Source: Halomonas sp. A40-4
GTDB taxonomy: Bacteria; Pseudomonadota; Gammaproteobacteria; Pseudomonadales; Halomonadaceae
Assembly: GCF_015767635.1 (NCBI RefSeq)
Contig: NZ_CP065230.1
Coordinates: 434,001-498,000, forward strand
DNA: 64,000 bases
Direction of reading: 5' to 3'
Positions 25,911 through 34,815 of this stretch are shown piece by piece (the stretch's first letter is position 1; every line of letters begins with the position of its first letter). The notes beneath the pieces are model-generated. The model saw only the letters and a list, made by a program, of their open reading frames with translations. It had not been told where the DNA came from and searched no databases. Made by a program: the position numbers and the translations under genes.

Positions 25911-27404
25911 ATGGCGTCACCCAATGCTGCCCCCGCCAGCTTTTTATGGCATGACTATGAAACCTTTGGGGCTGATCCGCGTCGTGATCGGCCCGCTCAG
26001 TTCGCCGCTCTGCGCACCGATGCGGAGTTAAACGAAATCGGCGAACCGATCGAGCTGTTCTGTCGCCCCGCTGACGATTATCTGCCCCATCCCGCTGCCT
26101 GCTTGATTACCGGTATTACCCCCCAAAAGGCACAACGCCACGGTCTCCCCGAAGCCGAATTCGCCGCTGAAGTGCAGCGCCATATGAGTGAGCCGGGCAC
26201 CTGCGTGGTCGGGTATAACAGCCTGCGCTTCGATGACGAAGTGTCGCGCCACCTGTTCTACCGTAATCTTCTCGATCCTTACGCCCGTGAGTGGCAAAAC
26301 GGCAATTCGCGCTGGGATCTTATCGATGTGGTCAGAGCCTTTTACGCCTTGAGGCCCGAGGGCATCGAATGGCCACTGCGCGACGATGGTGCGCCGAGCT
26401 TCAAGCTGGAAGACCTGACGGCGGCCAATGGTATCGCCCATGAAGGGGCCCACGATGCGGTGGCCGACGTGCGTGCGACGATTGCGCTGGCGCGCTTGCT
26501 GAAGTCGCGCAATGCCAAGCTGTTTGACTATTTGCTCGGCCTTCGCGGCAAGCGGCAGGTGGCCAACCAGATCGACCTGCCCAGCGCCAAACCGATTTTG
26601 CATATTTCGCGTCGCTACCCGGCAAGTCGGGCGTGTAGTGCGCTTGTGATGCCGCTGGCCGAGCATCCGAGCAACCCCAACGGGGTCATCGTCTATGACC
26701 TGAGCGTTGACCCCAGCGAGTTACTGACCATGTCGGCATCGCAAATTCGTGAGCGGGTCTTTGTCAGTCAGCAGGATCTGACGGAGGGCGAAACCCGCAT
26801 TCCGCTCAAGGTCATTCACATCAATCGCTGCCCTGTGGTCTTTCCCACCACTGTGTTGAAAGACGTGGAGGGCCCGCAGAAAGGCGAGTATGGCGATATC
26901 GTGGCCCGGTTGGGACTGGATATGAACGCCTGTCGCCGTCATTGGAAAATGCTCCGCGAGGCGTCTGGGGTGTCCCAGAAAGTTGCTGAGGTCTTCAGCG
27001 CAGGCTACGACGATGCGCCGCAGGATCCCGACCTGATGCTCTATGCCGGTGCCTTTTTCTCGGCCGCCGACCGCAAGCAGATGGAGCGAGTCAGGGCCAT
27101 GGACCCTTGGGATCTGGTGGGCGAGCGGTTTGCCTTTCAGGACCCGCGACTCGAAGAAATGCTGTTCCGCTTTCGTGCGCGAAGCTACCCGGAAACACTC
27201 GAGGGAGACGAACTTGAGCAGTGGGAGGCGTTTCGCTGGACACGTCTGAACGATGCCACGCTGTCAGGTTTCACCTTGAAAGCTTTCGCCCGGGAGATCG
27301 AAAACTATAACCAGCAGACGCTGACTGACCACCAGCGCCAGATTCTTGAGGAGCTCGTGCTCTATGTTGAAGCCATGTTACCGGCACAGGCGTTTGACGC
27401 CTGA
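25911..27404 (+). CDS. sbcB: Exodeoxyribonuclease I
   Basis: A 497-residue DEDDh 3'-5' exonuclease acting on single-stranded DNA. ATG 25911 is preferred over TTG 25905 because GGAG lies 9 bp before it. Exonuclease residues are visible as D15-x-E17 (WHDYETFG), the ExoII region CVVGYNSLRFDDEV, and H/D of ExoIII in GAHDAVADVRATI. The remaining SH3-like and helical parts (about 200-497) complete the C-shaped ExoI. It functions in mismatch repair and recombination. It stands alone between minE and a convergent protease gene. Confidence 0.95.
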   Translation: MASPNAAPASFLWHDYETFGADPRRDRPAQFAALRTDAELNEIGEPIELFCRPADDYLPHPAACLITGITPQKAQRHGLPEAEFAAEVQRHMSEPGTCVVGYNSLRFDDEVSRHLFYRNLLDPYAREWQNGNSRWDLIDVVRAFYALRPEGIEWPLRDDGAPSFKLEDLTAANGIAHEGAHDAVADVRATIALARLLKSRNAKLFDYLLGLRGKRQVANQIDLPSAKPILHISRRYPASRACSALVMPLAEHPSNPNGVIVYDLSVDPSELLTMSASQIRERVFVSQQDLTEGETRIPLKVIHINRCPVVFPTTVLKDVEGPQKGEYGDIVARLGLDMNACRRHWKMLREASGVSQKVAEVFSAGYDDAPQDPDLMLYAGAFFSAADRKQMERVRAMDPWDLVGERFAFQDPRLEEMLFRFRARSYPETLEGDELEQWEAFRWTRLNDATLSGFTLKAFAREIENYNQQTLTDHQRQILEELVLYVEAMLPAQAFDA

Positions 27405-27435
27405 GCCGGTATGGCTAAGACCACTGGTCTGTCAG

Positions 27436-30300
27436 TTACTTGCTCGCCTGTTCTGGTAGCGGCGTGAGCTGCTGGCGGATCTCCGCTACATTGCTGGGTT
27501 CGTCGCCTGGGTTGAAGCGCACGTCCAGTTGGTGTTCACGCAGCGCTGGCCACAGAGCTTGCAGGTCGTCTAGCGTCACTTCCATGGCCAGCTCGGCGAG
27601 CTGCTCACGACGGTCGAAACGCACCTCCTCCCGCGCGGTTGCCTGCCAGTAGCGGTTGGTCATCTGCGCCAGACGCGTGTCGCGTTGGCTCAAGCGGCTG
27701 TTCACTGCTTGGCGGTAAGCATCCAGTTCATCGTCGTCCAGCTGCTCAAGTCGCTCGCCGGCCTCCTCCAGAAACGCATCCATACGCCTGGCGATTGTGT
27801 CGCTATCGGCGTCGGGTGACTGCACAACCATGGCAATACCGGGGGCGTCCAGCAGCGGTGAGTAACCCGCATTGACGATGTAACCAAGCTGCTCCTCAGT
27901 GCGTAGTTGCTGGTAGAAAGGCGTTTCCAGCCACTGAGCGAGAACCTGGGTCGCGGCTTGCTCGCGCAGTGTTTGATCACGCCCTTGCAGATAGCGCAGT
28001 ACGATGGATTCTTCACGCTGGCTATTGGGGTGCAGGACCGTATCGTCGCCGTTGACGGCGAGCGGCGTGAGATTGCGTATATCGTCGCGCGTCAGCCGGG
28101 GAGTGAGCTTGCCGCGCATCAGGTTTGCCTGCTCTCTGGCACGTTCAGGCCCCAGGTTGCCGACCGCCATGGCATCCACGTAGAGGCCGTCAAGGAAACG
28201 TTGGCGGAAGTCGATCAGGTGACCATGCGCCAGACGCTGGCTGGCCTCAAGCAGCGCTTGGGTCGACCATTGGGGGGTTAGCAGGGCTTCGCCCAGGGTG
28301 CCGCTGGCTTGGGCGTACAGGGAGGCTTGGGGGGCGTTGCGCCATTCACGCTGTAAACGGTTGAGCACCCGCTCGAAGTCACGCTGACGGATGTCGGCGT
28401 TGCTGAGTTGGTCGAGTGCTTGCTCGATCAGTGGGGTCTGACCGTCCCGCCAGCCGGAAAACGACAGCGTCATACCCCGTGAATGGGCATAGGCGCTGAA
28501 CGACTGGCCTGCCAGCCAGGCAGGATAAAGCGCTTCGTTGAGGCTGTCGTTCAGCCAGTTGGCCAGCAGCCGGGTGAGCACTGCTTCCTCGGCGGAATAG
28601 CTGGTACTGGGGTGTTGCAAGCTTAGCCGCCACTCCACCTTGGGGGTGTTGAACTGGGCGTCCTGCATATGCCAGGCAGTAAACGAGGGCGCGTCGATCA
28701 GCGTGGTGGGGCGTTCGTCCTGGCCTTCCAGTAGGCTAAGGTCGTTGGCGATAAAAGGGTTGGGTGCCGGTAATGTCAGCCCGCTCAAGGCTTGGCCACT
28801 TTCACTGGGCGTCTGTTCCCGCCAGGCGGTGTCGAACCAGGGCGTCACCTTGTCGCTCTCGATGTCGGGAGCTGAGTAAATACGCAGCATGTTGTCCTGG
28901 GTCAGCGCATCCAGGTAGCGCCGATGTTGCTCGGCATCGAACTCATCCATCCGGTACGCGGCATACTGGACGTCCTCCACCGGGTAGCGAGACAGATTCA
29001 TCGAGAGCCGTATCGCTTCCTGCTGGGGTTCGCCCTGCTGTTGAAAGCGGAAGGCCTGTTCGTTGAGGTCGGCTTGCTCGGTGTAGCGCCACTCTTCAAG
29101 ACCGCCCTGGCGAATACGCTCGATAGCGGCAAACAATGTGGCTTCAATATCGTCCAGGCGCTGCGCGCCGTCCTCGGTAAGGCTGATGGAGACAGTGAAA
29201 AGCGCATGCTGACCATCGGCGCGACTGATCCCTGTCGACAACGCGTCGGCAAGTCCGCTGTCCTTGAGGACAGCGAACAGGCTTCCATCGCTTTCATCGC
29301 CCAACAGGTGGGAAATCAGTTGAGTGGGTTTCTGGCGATAAGCATCGGTGGGGTCGGCAATGGGAAAGTAAAAACGTAGTTGATGGCGATCTTCAATTGA
29401 ATGACGTGCTACATAACGGGGTAACGTGTCGCGATCCACGAGGGGGGTGTCGATGCTGGGGGCTTCCCGATCGTTGTCGGGAATCTCGGCAAAGCGCTCG
29501 ACCACCCAGTCTTCCAGGGTATCCAGCGACTGAGGTGCCACGACGGCCAGGTTCATCACATTGGCGTCGTAGTGGCGCTGATAAAACGCCATCACCCGTT
29601 CGCGAAGGGTGGCTTCACCTTCCGGGGGATTGGCCAGCGTCTCGCGGTTACCCACGGCAAACTGGGTGGTTGGGTTCTCCGGGTTCAGCAACTGGTTGAG
29701 TACCGCGTTTTCGCGCCTTCCTTCATCCCGACGGCGTGAAACGTACTCTGAATGCACCACATTACGTTCACTTTCAAGCTTGTCGGCATTAAACAGCGGT
29801 GAAACAAAAAAAGCGCTGAATCTGTCCAGTGCGCCCTCGAAGGCTGAAGGCTCAATGCTGAAAAAGTAATTGGTATCCTGAGAGGCGGTAAAGGCGTTGT
29901 GCGAGCCTGCGTTGCGCGATAGGTAGCGCTGATAGGCGTCAGCCTCTGGGTAAGCTTCGGTGCCCAAAAACAGCATGTGCTCGAGGAAGTGGGCGAGTCC
30001 CTGTAAGTCATCAGGGTCCTGGGCGCTGCCGACCCGTACGTTCATCGACGCCGCCGCTTTATCTGCCTCGTCATCGCTGACGAGTAGCACATTCAATCCG
30101 TTTTCCAGTTCGAGCACGCGGTAGTCGCGCTCGTCATACGGGCTGACGTGAGGTGTGATGACGTCCTTGATGTCCTCTTCGTCGGCAGCCAGTGCCGTGG
30201 GCGCAAACCAAAGGCTGCCCATGGCCATGCCCAGCAGAGCGCCTCCAGGCAACGCCATATTCCAACGTGCAAAGCGTTTTAAACCAATAAGTTGACGCAT
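27436..30300 (-). CDS. ptrA: Pitrilysin-like insulinase-family (M16) protease
   Basis: A 954-residue secreted zinc protease. An N-terminal signal peptide (hydrophobic segment about 16-35, cleavage near APTALA/A) directs it to the periplasm. The inverted zinc motif HxxEH is H104-FL-E107-H108 (LAHFLEHMLFLGT), with the third ligand Glu expected in the ERNVVHSEYVSRRRDE region. Four M16 half-domains follow, ending in a beta-rich tail. Length matches E. coli protease III (about 960). It degrades small proteins and peptides. It ends convergently with exonuclease I. Confidence 0.92.
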   Translation of the reverse strand: MRQLIGLKRFARWNMALPGGALLGMAMGSLWFAPTALAADEEDIKDVITPHVSPYDERDYRVLELENGLNVLLVSDDEADKAAASMNVRVGSAQDPDDLQGLAHFLEHMLFLGTEAYPEADAYQRYLSRNAGSHNAFTASQDTNYFFSIEPSAFEGALDRFSAFFVSPLFNADKLESERNVVHSEYVSRRRDEGRRENAVLNQLLNPENPTTQFAVGNRETLANPPEGEATLRERVMAFYQRHYDANVMNLAVVAPQSLDTLEDWVVERFAEIPDNDREAPSIDTPLVDRDTLPRYVARHSIEDRHQLRFYFPIADPTDAYRQKPTQLISHLLGDESDGSLFAVLKDSGLADALSTGISRADGQHALFTVSISLTEDGAQRLDDIEATLFAAIERIRQGGLEEWRYTEQADLNEQAFRFQQQGEPQQEAIRLSMNLSRYPVEDVQYAAYRMDEFDAEQHRRYLDALTQDNMLRIYSAPDIESDKVTPWFDTAWREQTPSESGQALSGLTLPAPNPFIANDLSLLEGQDERPTTLIDAPSFTAWHMQDAQFNTPKVEWRLSLQHPSTSYSAEEAVLTRLLANWLNDSLNEALYPAWLAGQSFSAYAHSRGMTLSFSGWRDGQTPLIEQALDQLSNADIRQRDFERVLNRLQREWRNAPQASLYAQASGTLGEALLTPQWSTQALLEASQRLAHGHLIDFRQRFLDGLYVDAMAVGNLGPERAREQANLMRGKLTPRLTRDDIRNLTPLAVNGDDTVLHPNSQREESIVLRYLQGRDQTLREQAATQVLAQWLETPFYQQLRTEEQLGYIVNAGYSPLLDAPGIAMVVQSPDADSDTIARRMDAFLEEAGERLEQLDDDELDAYRQAVNSRLSQRDTRLAQMTNRYWQATAREEVRFDRREQLAELAMEVTLDDLQALWPALREHQLDVRFNPGDEPSNVAEIRQQLTPLPEQASK

Positions 30301-30308
30301 GTAAGCTC

Positions 30309-30986
30309 CTATGACGTGGTCCAGCGTATCATCGGCCCGATGGGGTGAGCGCAGGCCGGCGACTGGTAGGTAGGAAAGTTAATCTGTTTTGATACCGGAA
30401 AAGCGCCCAACAGTTCCAGTGGTGCGGGCGTCAATAAACGGTCAAGGCGAGTGTGGGCCGTGTCGGGGTTTAACCATTCGTCCGCGTCCCGCGGGTCGAT
30501 CACCGCAGGCAGCCGGTCAGTCAGGTGCGACAAACAAGCGTTTGCGGGGACGGTTACCAGAGCGGTGGAGTCGTTGTAGGTAGTGAGTGTGGTGTGGTAA
30601 CGACACCACAGTCCAGCTAATAATAGCGGTCCGCGATTGACCTGCGTGACCAGGTAGGGTTGCTTGGCACGGGGTAGTCGTTTCCAGATGTAAAAGCCGC
30701 TAACCGGTACCAGGCAGCGGCGCGAGCGATAGGCTTCCTGAAACATTCCTCGTTGGTTCAGGGTTTCCGCTCGAGCGCAGTGGGGCGCATTATCCAGGAC
30801 TTTTAACCACGGCGGTGTCAGCCCCCAGAATAACGACTGTAAACAGAGTTGGCCCTCAACCTTGCGGATAGCCGATACCGGCTGTCGCGGTGCCACATTG
30901 GGTGATTCAATCAAGGGTTCGGCCATCTTCAGGCTTGGGAGTAGGCGGGCAAGAGGCAGTTGCTGCACGTGTAAGCGCCCGGCCAT
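30309..30986 (-). CDS. SRAP-family (YedK/HMCES-like) protein lacking catalytic residues
   Basis: A 225-residue SRAP-fold protein. Active members need Cys2, which links to abasic sites, plus Asn, Glu and His (C2, N75, E105, H160 in E. coli YedK). Here position 2 is Ala (MAGRLHV), and the aligned positions read C70 (HCARAET for NARxET), I100 (GFYIWK for GFYEWK) and T156 (LTDRLP for IHDRxP). The fold-defining motifs RCLVPVSGFY, ARAETLN and DRLPAVIDPRDADEWL remain, and the ATG is fixed by AAAAGGAG at 6 bp. It therefore looks like a pseudoenzyme that may bind DNA without cross-linking. It lies 8 bp downstream of the pitrilysin start, same strand. Confidence 0.85.
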   Translation of the reverse strand: MAGRLHVQQLPLARLLPSLKMAEPLIESPNVAPRQPVSAIRKVEGQLCLQSLFWGLTPPWLKVLDNAPHCARAETLNQRGMFQEAYRSRRCLVPVSGFYIWKRLPRAKQPYLVTQVNRGPLLLAGLWCRYHTTLTTYNDSTALVTVPANACLSHLTDRLPAVIDPRDADEWLNPDTAHTRLDRLLTPAPLELLGAFPVSKQINFPTYQSPACAHPIGPMIRWTTS

Positions 30987-31164
30987 GCAGGTCTCCTTTT
31001 ACGCTAACGCGTTGTCAGTACCCGTTTAGAGGGTATTAAGCATGAAATGTCGAGGTTTGGAGTCGAAAACAGTGTTCGATGTGGGGTATCCTATAGCATC
31101 CCTTGTTCACGCTAAAGCGCGATAAGGCATTCTTCCTGTTTGCCGTTCACCTTAAGAGATCGCC

Positions 31165-31779
31165 ATGGCTCGCCCCAGACAGCACGCGCCCGATGCACTA
31201 CACGCGCAGGTTATGCACGCTTGCGATGAATGGTTGGCTCAACAGTCCATTCATGGTTTATCGCTGCGTGCCCTGGCCAGAGAGGTCGGCTGCGCCCCCA
31301 GTACATTGCTCAAGCTGTATGGCAGCTTTAATGTTCTGTTGCAGTACGTCAACGTCGAAACCCTGGCGCGTTTGCAGTCCACTATTACCAGCCTTTCGTC
31401 GGATGAGCCCGAACCCTGGCTGCGTGCGCTGGCCAATGCCTATTGGCGATTTGCCGAAAAGGATTGTTACCGATGGCAACTGTTGTTTGACCATCCGTTG
31501 GCGCAGGAAGGGGAGTTGGACCAGCGTCAGAGCCAGTTGATCGAGGCGTTGTTTACCCAGGTTGAAACATCGCTCAAACAGTATCAGCCCCTGCTGGATG
31601 ATGCCGAGGCGCGACGCCTGGGACGCACCTTATGGGGCAGTGTGCACGGGCTGGTTCAACTGGGGTTGAATGAACGCCTCGGTTATTGGCAGGGGCATCA
31701 GCTCAAGGTGGATGAACTGCTTGATCAGCTGTTGAGTACCGTTCTTGCCGGGCTGCGCAACCGAGAGCAATCCGAGTAA
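31165..31779 (+). CDS. TetR-family transcriptional regulator
   Basis: A 204-residue TetR-type regulator. The N-terminal helix-turn-helix is recognisable at about residues 12-56 (ACDEWLAQQSIHGLSLRALAREVGCAPSTLLKLYGSFNVLLQYV, an unusual TLLKLYGSF in place of the common LYxHFxxK). The C-terminal ligand domain is helical and not informative. Its stop overlaps the start of an acyltransferase gene by one base, so it may regulate lipid acyl-chain synthesis in the manner of FabR; that is inference. Confidence 0.85.
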   Translation: MARPRQHAPDALHAQVMHACDEWLAQQSIHGLSLRALAREVGCAPSTLLKLYGSFNVLLQYVNVETLARLQSTITSLSSDEPEPWLRALANAYWRFAEKDCYRWQLLFDHPLAQEGELDQRQSQLIEALFTQVETSLKQYQPLLDDAEARRLGRTLWGSVHGLVQLGLNERLGYWQGHQLKVDELLDQLLSTVLAGLRNREQSE

Positions 31780-32441
31780 TGGGATTGGTTAAGCCAGTGC
31801 GCCACTTGCTGCGCGGCGGTATCTTTCTGGCCATGCGGCTTTGCTATCGCCTGCATGTTCGGGGGCGTTGCCATATTCCCAAGCAGGGGCCAGCGCTGGT
31901 GGTGTGTAACCACGTCAGCTTTATGGATGCGTTGGTGCTGGGCGGCGGCAGCCCCCGCCCGTTGCGTTTTGTCATGGATCAGCCAATCTTTGACTCCCCC
32001 TGGCTTAGATGGTGGTTTCAACTGGTCGGCGCCATTCCCATCGAGTCCGAGCGTCGCAGTCCAGGCGCGTTGCGTCGCGCACTGGAGGAAGTCAGCCAGG
32101 CATTGCGCCAGGGGGAAGTGGTGATGGTGTTTCCCGAAGGGCGACTAACGCCCGACGGCGACATTCACCCCTTTCGTCGCGGGCTTGAGGCGATTGTAAT
32201 GCGAGATTGTGTGCCGGTGGTGCCCGCCGCGCTTGCGGGACTCTGGGGGTCGTGGACATCTCACTACGACGGTAAGGCGTTAAAGAAATGGCCCAGGCGT
32301 TTTCGGGCGCCGGTGAGCCTCCACTTTGGCGACCCTGTTGATCCGAGCAATACAGGGGAGCTGGCGCTACGCCGCTACCTTGAGCAGCAGGTGAGGCAGC
32401 TGAAAGTCGAGGCGGACCAGGATATCGTGCCACGCCAGTGA
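31779..32441 (+). CDS. 1-acyl-sn-glycerol-3-phosphate acyltransferase (PlsC-like)
   Basis: A 220-residue membrane-associated acyltransferase. The catalytic HX4D motif is NHVSFMD (about residues 45-51), and the phosphate-binding motif is FPEGRLTPDG. A hydrophobic segment at the N-terminus anchors it to the membrane. It transfers acyl groups to lysophosphatidic acid or a related lysolipid. It is translationally coupled to the TetR gene (1-bp overlap, TAATG) and may be one of several PlsC paralogues in the cell, so the exact substrate is uncertain. Confidence 0.88.
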   Translation: MGLVKPVRHLLRGGIFLAMRLCYRLHVRGRCHIPKQGPALVVCNHVSFMDALVLGGGSPRPLRFVMDQPIFDSPWLRWWFQLVGAIPIESERRSPGALRRALEEVSQALRQGEVVMVFPEGRLTPDGDIHPFRRGLEAIVMRDCVPVVPAALAGLWGSWTSHYDGKALKKWPRRFRAPVSLHFGDPVDPSNTGELALRRYLEQQVRQLKVEADQDIVPRQ

Positions 32442-32458
32442 CATGGTGCCAGTCAGTT

Positions 32459-33736
32459 CTATTGACCGAGCCCGCTTCGCGTCGCCTTCCAGCAGCGGGC
32501 TGAGGTGATCAGGTTGTCTCGAATCGCCAGAATTTCCATCCGTGTTGCCCCGACCTGCAGGCAGGCAGGTCCTTCAGGAAATCCTTCCAAGTGCTCGAGA
32601 ATTAACCCGTTGAGGGTTTTGGGCCCGTCGGTGGGTAACTGCCAGCCAAGCATCTTGTTGATGTCTCGTATGGTCGCGGTGCCTTCAATGACATGGCTGC
32701 CGTCATCCTGTTGATGTATCTCATCGTCTTCCGAGACGTCGGTGGTGAATTCACCGACAATCTCTTCAAGGATGTCCTCAAGGGTGACAAGTCCTTCAAC
32801 ATCGCCGTACTCGTCGACCACGATGCCGATACGGCGCTTTTGTTTCTGGAAGTTGAGCAACTGGGTGTGGAGCGGCGTGGATTCCGGAATGAAGTAGGGC
32901 TCGCGGGCTTCCTGCACAATCGCTGCCTTGGTGACTTCGCTGCGCGATAAAAAGCGTGCCGCATTGCGTAAGTGCAGCATGCCGATAATGTTATTGATAT
33001 CGCCTTTGTAAACCGGCAGCCGCGTGTGCTGGCTGGTGCGGATCTGCGCCAGGATGTCGTCGAGCGAGTCGTCCAGATCAATGCCCAGCACTTCATGGCG
33101 GGGCACCATGATGTCATTGACGGTGACGTTTTCCAGATCGAGAATCGATAGCAGCATGGCGCGGTGTCGATAGGGAATCAGCGTGCCGGCTTCGTGAACC
33201 ACGGTGCGCAATTCATCCCGCGTGAGGTTGTCGCCACCGTTTTCGACGCTCTTGACGCCGATCAGGCGCAGCAGTCCGTTGGAAACAGCGTTAACCAGCC
33301 ATACCAGTGGGTAGAGAAGTTTGAGTAGCGGTTCAAGCGCGTACGAGCTTGGATAGGCAATGCGCTCGGGCTTGATGGCCGCATAGGTCTTGGGCGTCAC
33401 CTCGGAAAAAATCAGAATGGTGATGGTCAGCAGGGCAGTAGAAATGGCGGGGCCTGACACATCGCCGAAAAAGTGGATGGCAATAATCGTGGCAATGGAG
33501 GCGGCAAGGTTATTGACGAAGTTATTGCCGATCAGGATAACGCCAATCAGCCGGTCGGGGCGCGCCAGCAGACGCATGACGCGCTTGGCGCGACGGTCGC
33601 CGCTATTGGCGTTGTGGCTGAGCCGATAGCGGTTGATCGACATCATGCCGGTTTCAGAGCTTGAGAAAAAAGCGGAGAGGGCAATGAGAAGGGCCAGCAA
33701 GCCAAAGAGTAATCCCAGCGGGAAGTCATCACTCAA
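32459..33736 (-). CDS. CNNM/CorB-like membrane protein with CBS domains
   Basis: A 425-residue protein of the HlyC/CorC (CNNM) family. The N-terminal DUF21 membrane domain (about residues 1-180, four hydrophobic stretches; FFSSSETGMMSINRYRL is the family motif) is followed by two CBS modules (MVPRHEVLGIDLD to LHLRNAARFL, and VVDEYGDVEGLVTLEDILEEIVGEF) and a C-terminal CorC_HlyC domain. Relatives take part in magnesium or cobalt transport. It sits directly upstream of ypjD on the opposite strand to ffh, the same order as corB (yfjD), ypjD, ffh in E. coli. Confidence 0.92.
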   Translation of the reverse strand: MSDDFPLGLLFGLLALLIALSAFFSSSETGMMSINRYRLSHNANSGDRRAKRVMRLLARPDRLIGVILIGNNFVNNLAASIATIIAIHFFGDVSGPAISTALLTITILIFSEVTPKTYAAIKPERIAYPSSYALEPLLKLLYPLVWLVNAVSNGLLRLIGVKSVENGGDNLTRDELRTVVHEAGTLIPYRHRAMLLSILDLENVTVNDIMVPRHEVLGIDLDDSLDDILAQIRTSQHTRLPVYKGDINNIIGMLHLRNAARFLSRSEVTKAAIVQEAREPYFIPESTPLHTQLLNFQKQKRRIGIVVDEYGDVEGLVTLEDILEEIVGEFTTDVSEDDEIHQQDDGSHVIEGTATIRDINKMLGWQLPTDGPKTLNGLILEHLEGFPEGPACLQVGATRMEILAIRDNLITSARCWKATRSGLGQ

Positions 33737-33818
33737 GTCAGAATTTCCTTTATGCCGTGTTCAGCTCGATTTGTAAGAGGTTGCAACAGAGGTGTCAATA
33801 CACACAGTGCTTGCAAGG

Positions 33819-34616
33819 TTAGCGGTTAAGTACCACTTCCAGCACGAACTTGCTGCCAAAATAGGCTAATACCAGGATCGCGCAGCCGCCGAGCGTCCAG
33901 CGCACCGCACGCATACCGCGCCAACCAAACCGGTAACGGCCAATCAAGAGCGCGGTGAAAATCACCCAGGCCAGAAGCGATAGTACCGTCTTGTGGGCAA
34001 GGTGCTGGGCAAAGAAGTTATCCAGAAACAGCAAGCCGCTGATAATTGATAGCGTCAGCAATATAATGCCGACCCACACTAGCTCGAAGAGCACCCGCTC
34101 CATTGTGGTAAGCGGAGGGAGTGACTGGACAATGCCGCGGATGTGATGGTGGCGCAACGCCTGATTCTGCAAGCCTACCAGCACCGCTTGTGCGGCGGCA
34201 ATCGCCAGCACCGCAAAGGCCAGCGCGGAGCTGATGGCGTGCATCAAAATACCCGGCGTCAGCCCACTGTGGCCGCTTTGACTGGGTAGCCAGGTGGCGG
34301 CCATTAGTGCGATGCCGGCTAGCGGGAAGAGCGCAATACCGGCGTTGAGCACGGGTTTGAACAGGCTTGCTATCAGGACCACGTTCACGGCGACCGCCAT
34401 CAGCAGGGTGGCGCTGGTGGTGAAGCCTGGCAGCAAACCTGGCGTTTGCCCGACTAGCTGAACCACCACCGGGATATGTAGCAACAGGCCTAACGCGGCT
34501 AAAAGTCGCACGATGACCTGGCGAGGGGGCACGCGCCGGAACAGCGCCATACCCTGCCAGATGGCAGCGGCTATATAGAGAATAAAGGCGATGGTGGCGA
34601 AAGGGAGCGCCTGCAT
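33819..34616 (-). CDS. ypjD: YpjD-like cytochrome c assembly (CcsA-type) membrane protein
   Basis: A 265-residue inner-membrane protein with about eight hydrophobic segments. The start is placed at ATG 34616 (MQALPFATI); the longer frame would add a polar 37-residue leader overlapping the ffh promoter region. Conserved CcsA/HemX family features include HAISSALAFAVLAIAAAQA and FFAQHLAHKTVLSLLAW, with His residues that could bind haem. It is divergent from ffh, as in E. coli, where YpjD is of uncertain function. Confidence 0.88.
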   Translation of the reverse strand: MQALPFATIAFILYIAAAIWQGMALFRRVPPRQVIVRLLAALGLLLHIPVVVQLVGQTPGLLPGFTTSATLLMAVAVNVVLIASLFKPVLNAGIALFPLAGIALMAATWLPSQSGHSGLTPGILMHAISSALAFAVLAIAAAQAVLVGLQNQALRHHHIRGIVQSLPPLTTMERVLFELVWVGIILLTLSIISGLLFLDNFFAQHLAHKTVLSLLAWVIFTALLIGRYRFGWRGMRAVRWTLGGCAILVLAYFGSKFVLEVVLNR

Positions 34617-34749
34617 GATGCTATCCGTGCGCCTTGCAGCGCGTCGTAATGAAACAAATCGAATTGATAAGTCACTACTATAACGAATCCTTACAGTGAC
34701 GCACAGCCATCTATATCTTGCGCCCATGGAGACTCACGCTGCGAGCGCG

Positions 34750-34755
34750 TATAAT
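34750..34755 (+). promoter_or_regulatory. -10 element of the ffh promoter
   Basis: TATAAT lies 60 bp before the ffh ATG, with TGGAGA at the correct 17-bp spacing as a poor -35. The -10 is perfect and the position suitable, so this is a likely sigma-70 promoter. Confidence 0.55.
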
Positions 34756-34815
34756 CCCTTCCATTAGCCTAGGGCCGGTCAAGCCCGGCGACAGCGACGG
34801 AGGCAGAGAGGCCCC

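Noticed and set aside
31103-31540. 145-residue open frame ahead of the TetR gene
   Set aside because: It is in a different frame over the TetR gene; the TetR frame has a proper start and the coupled plsC-like gene.
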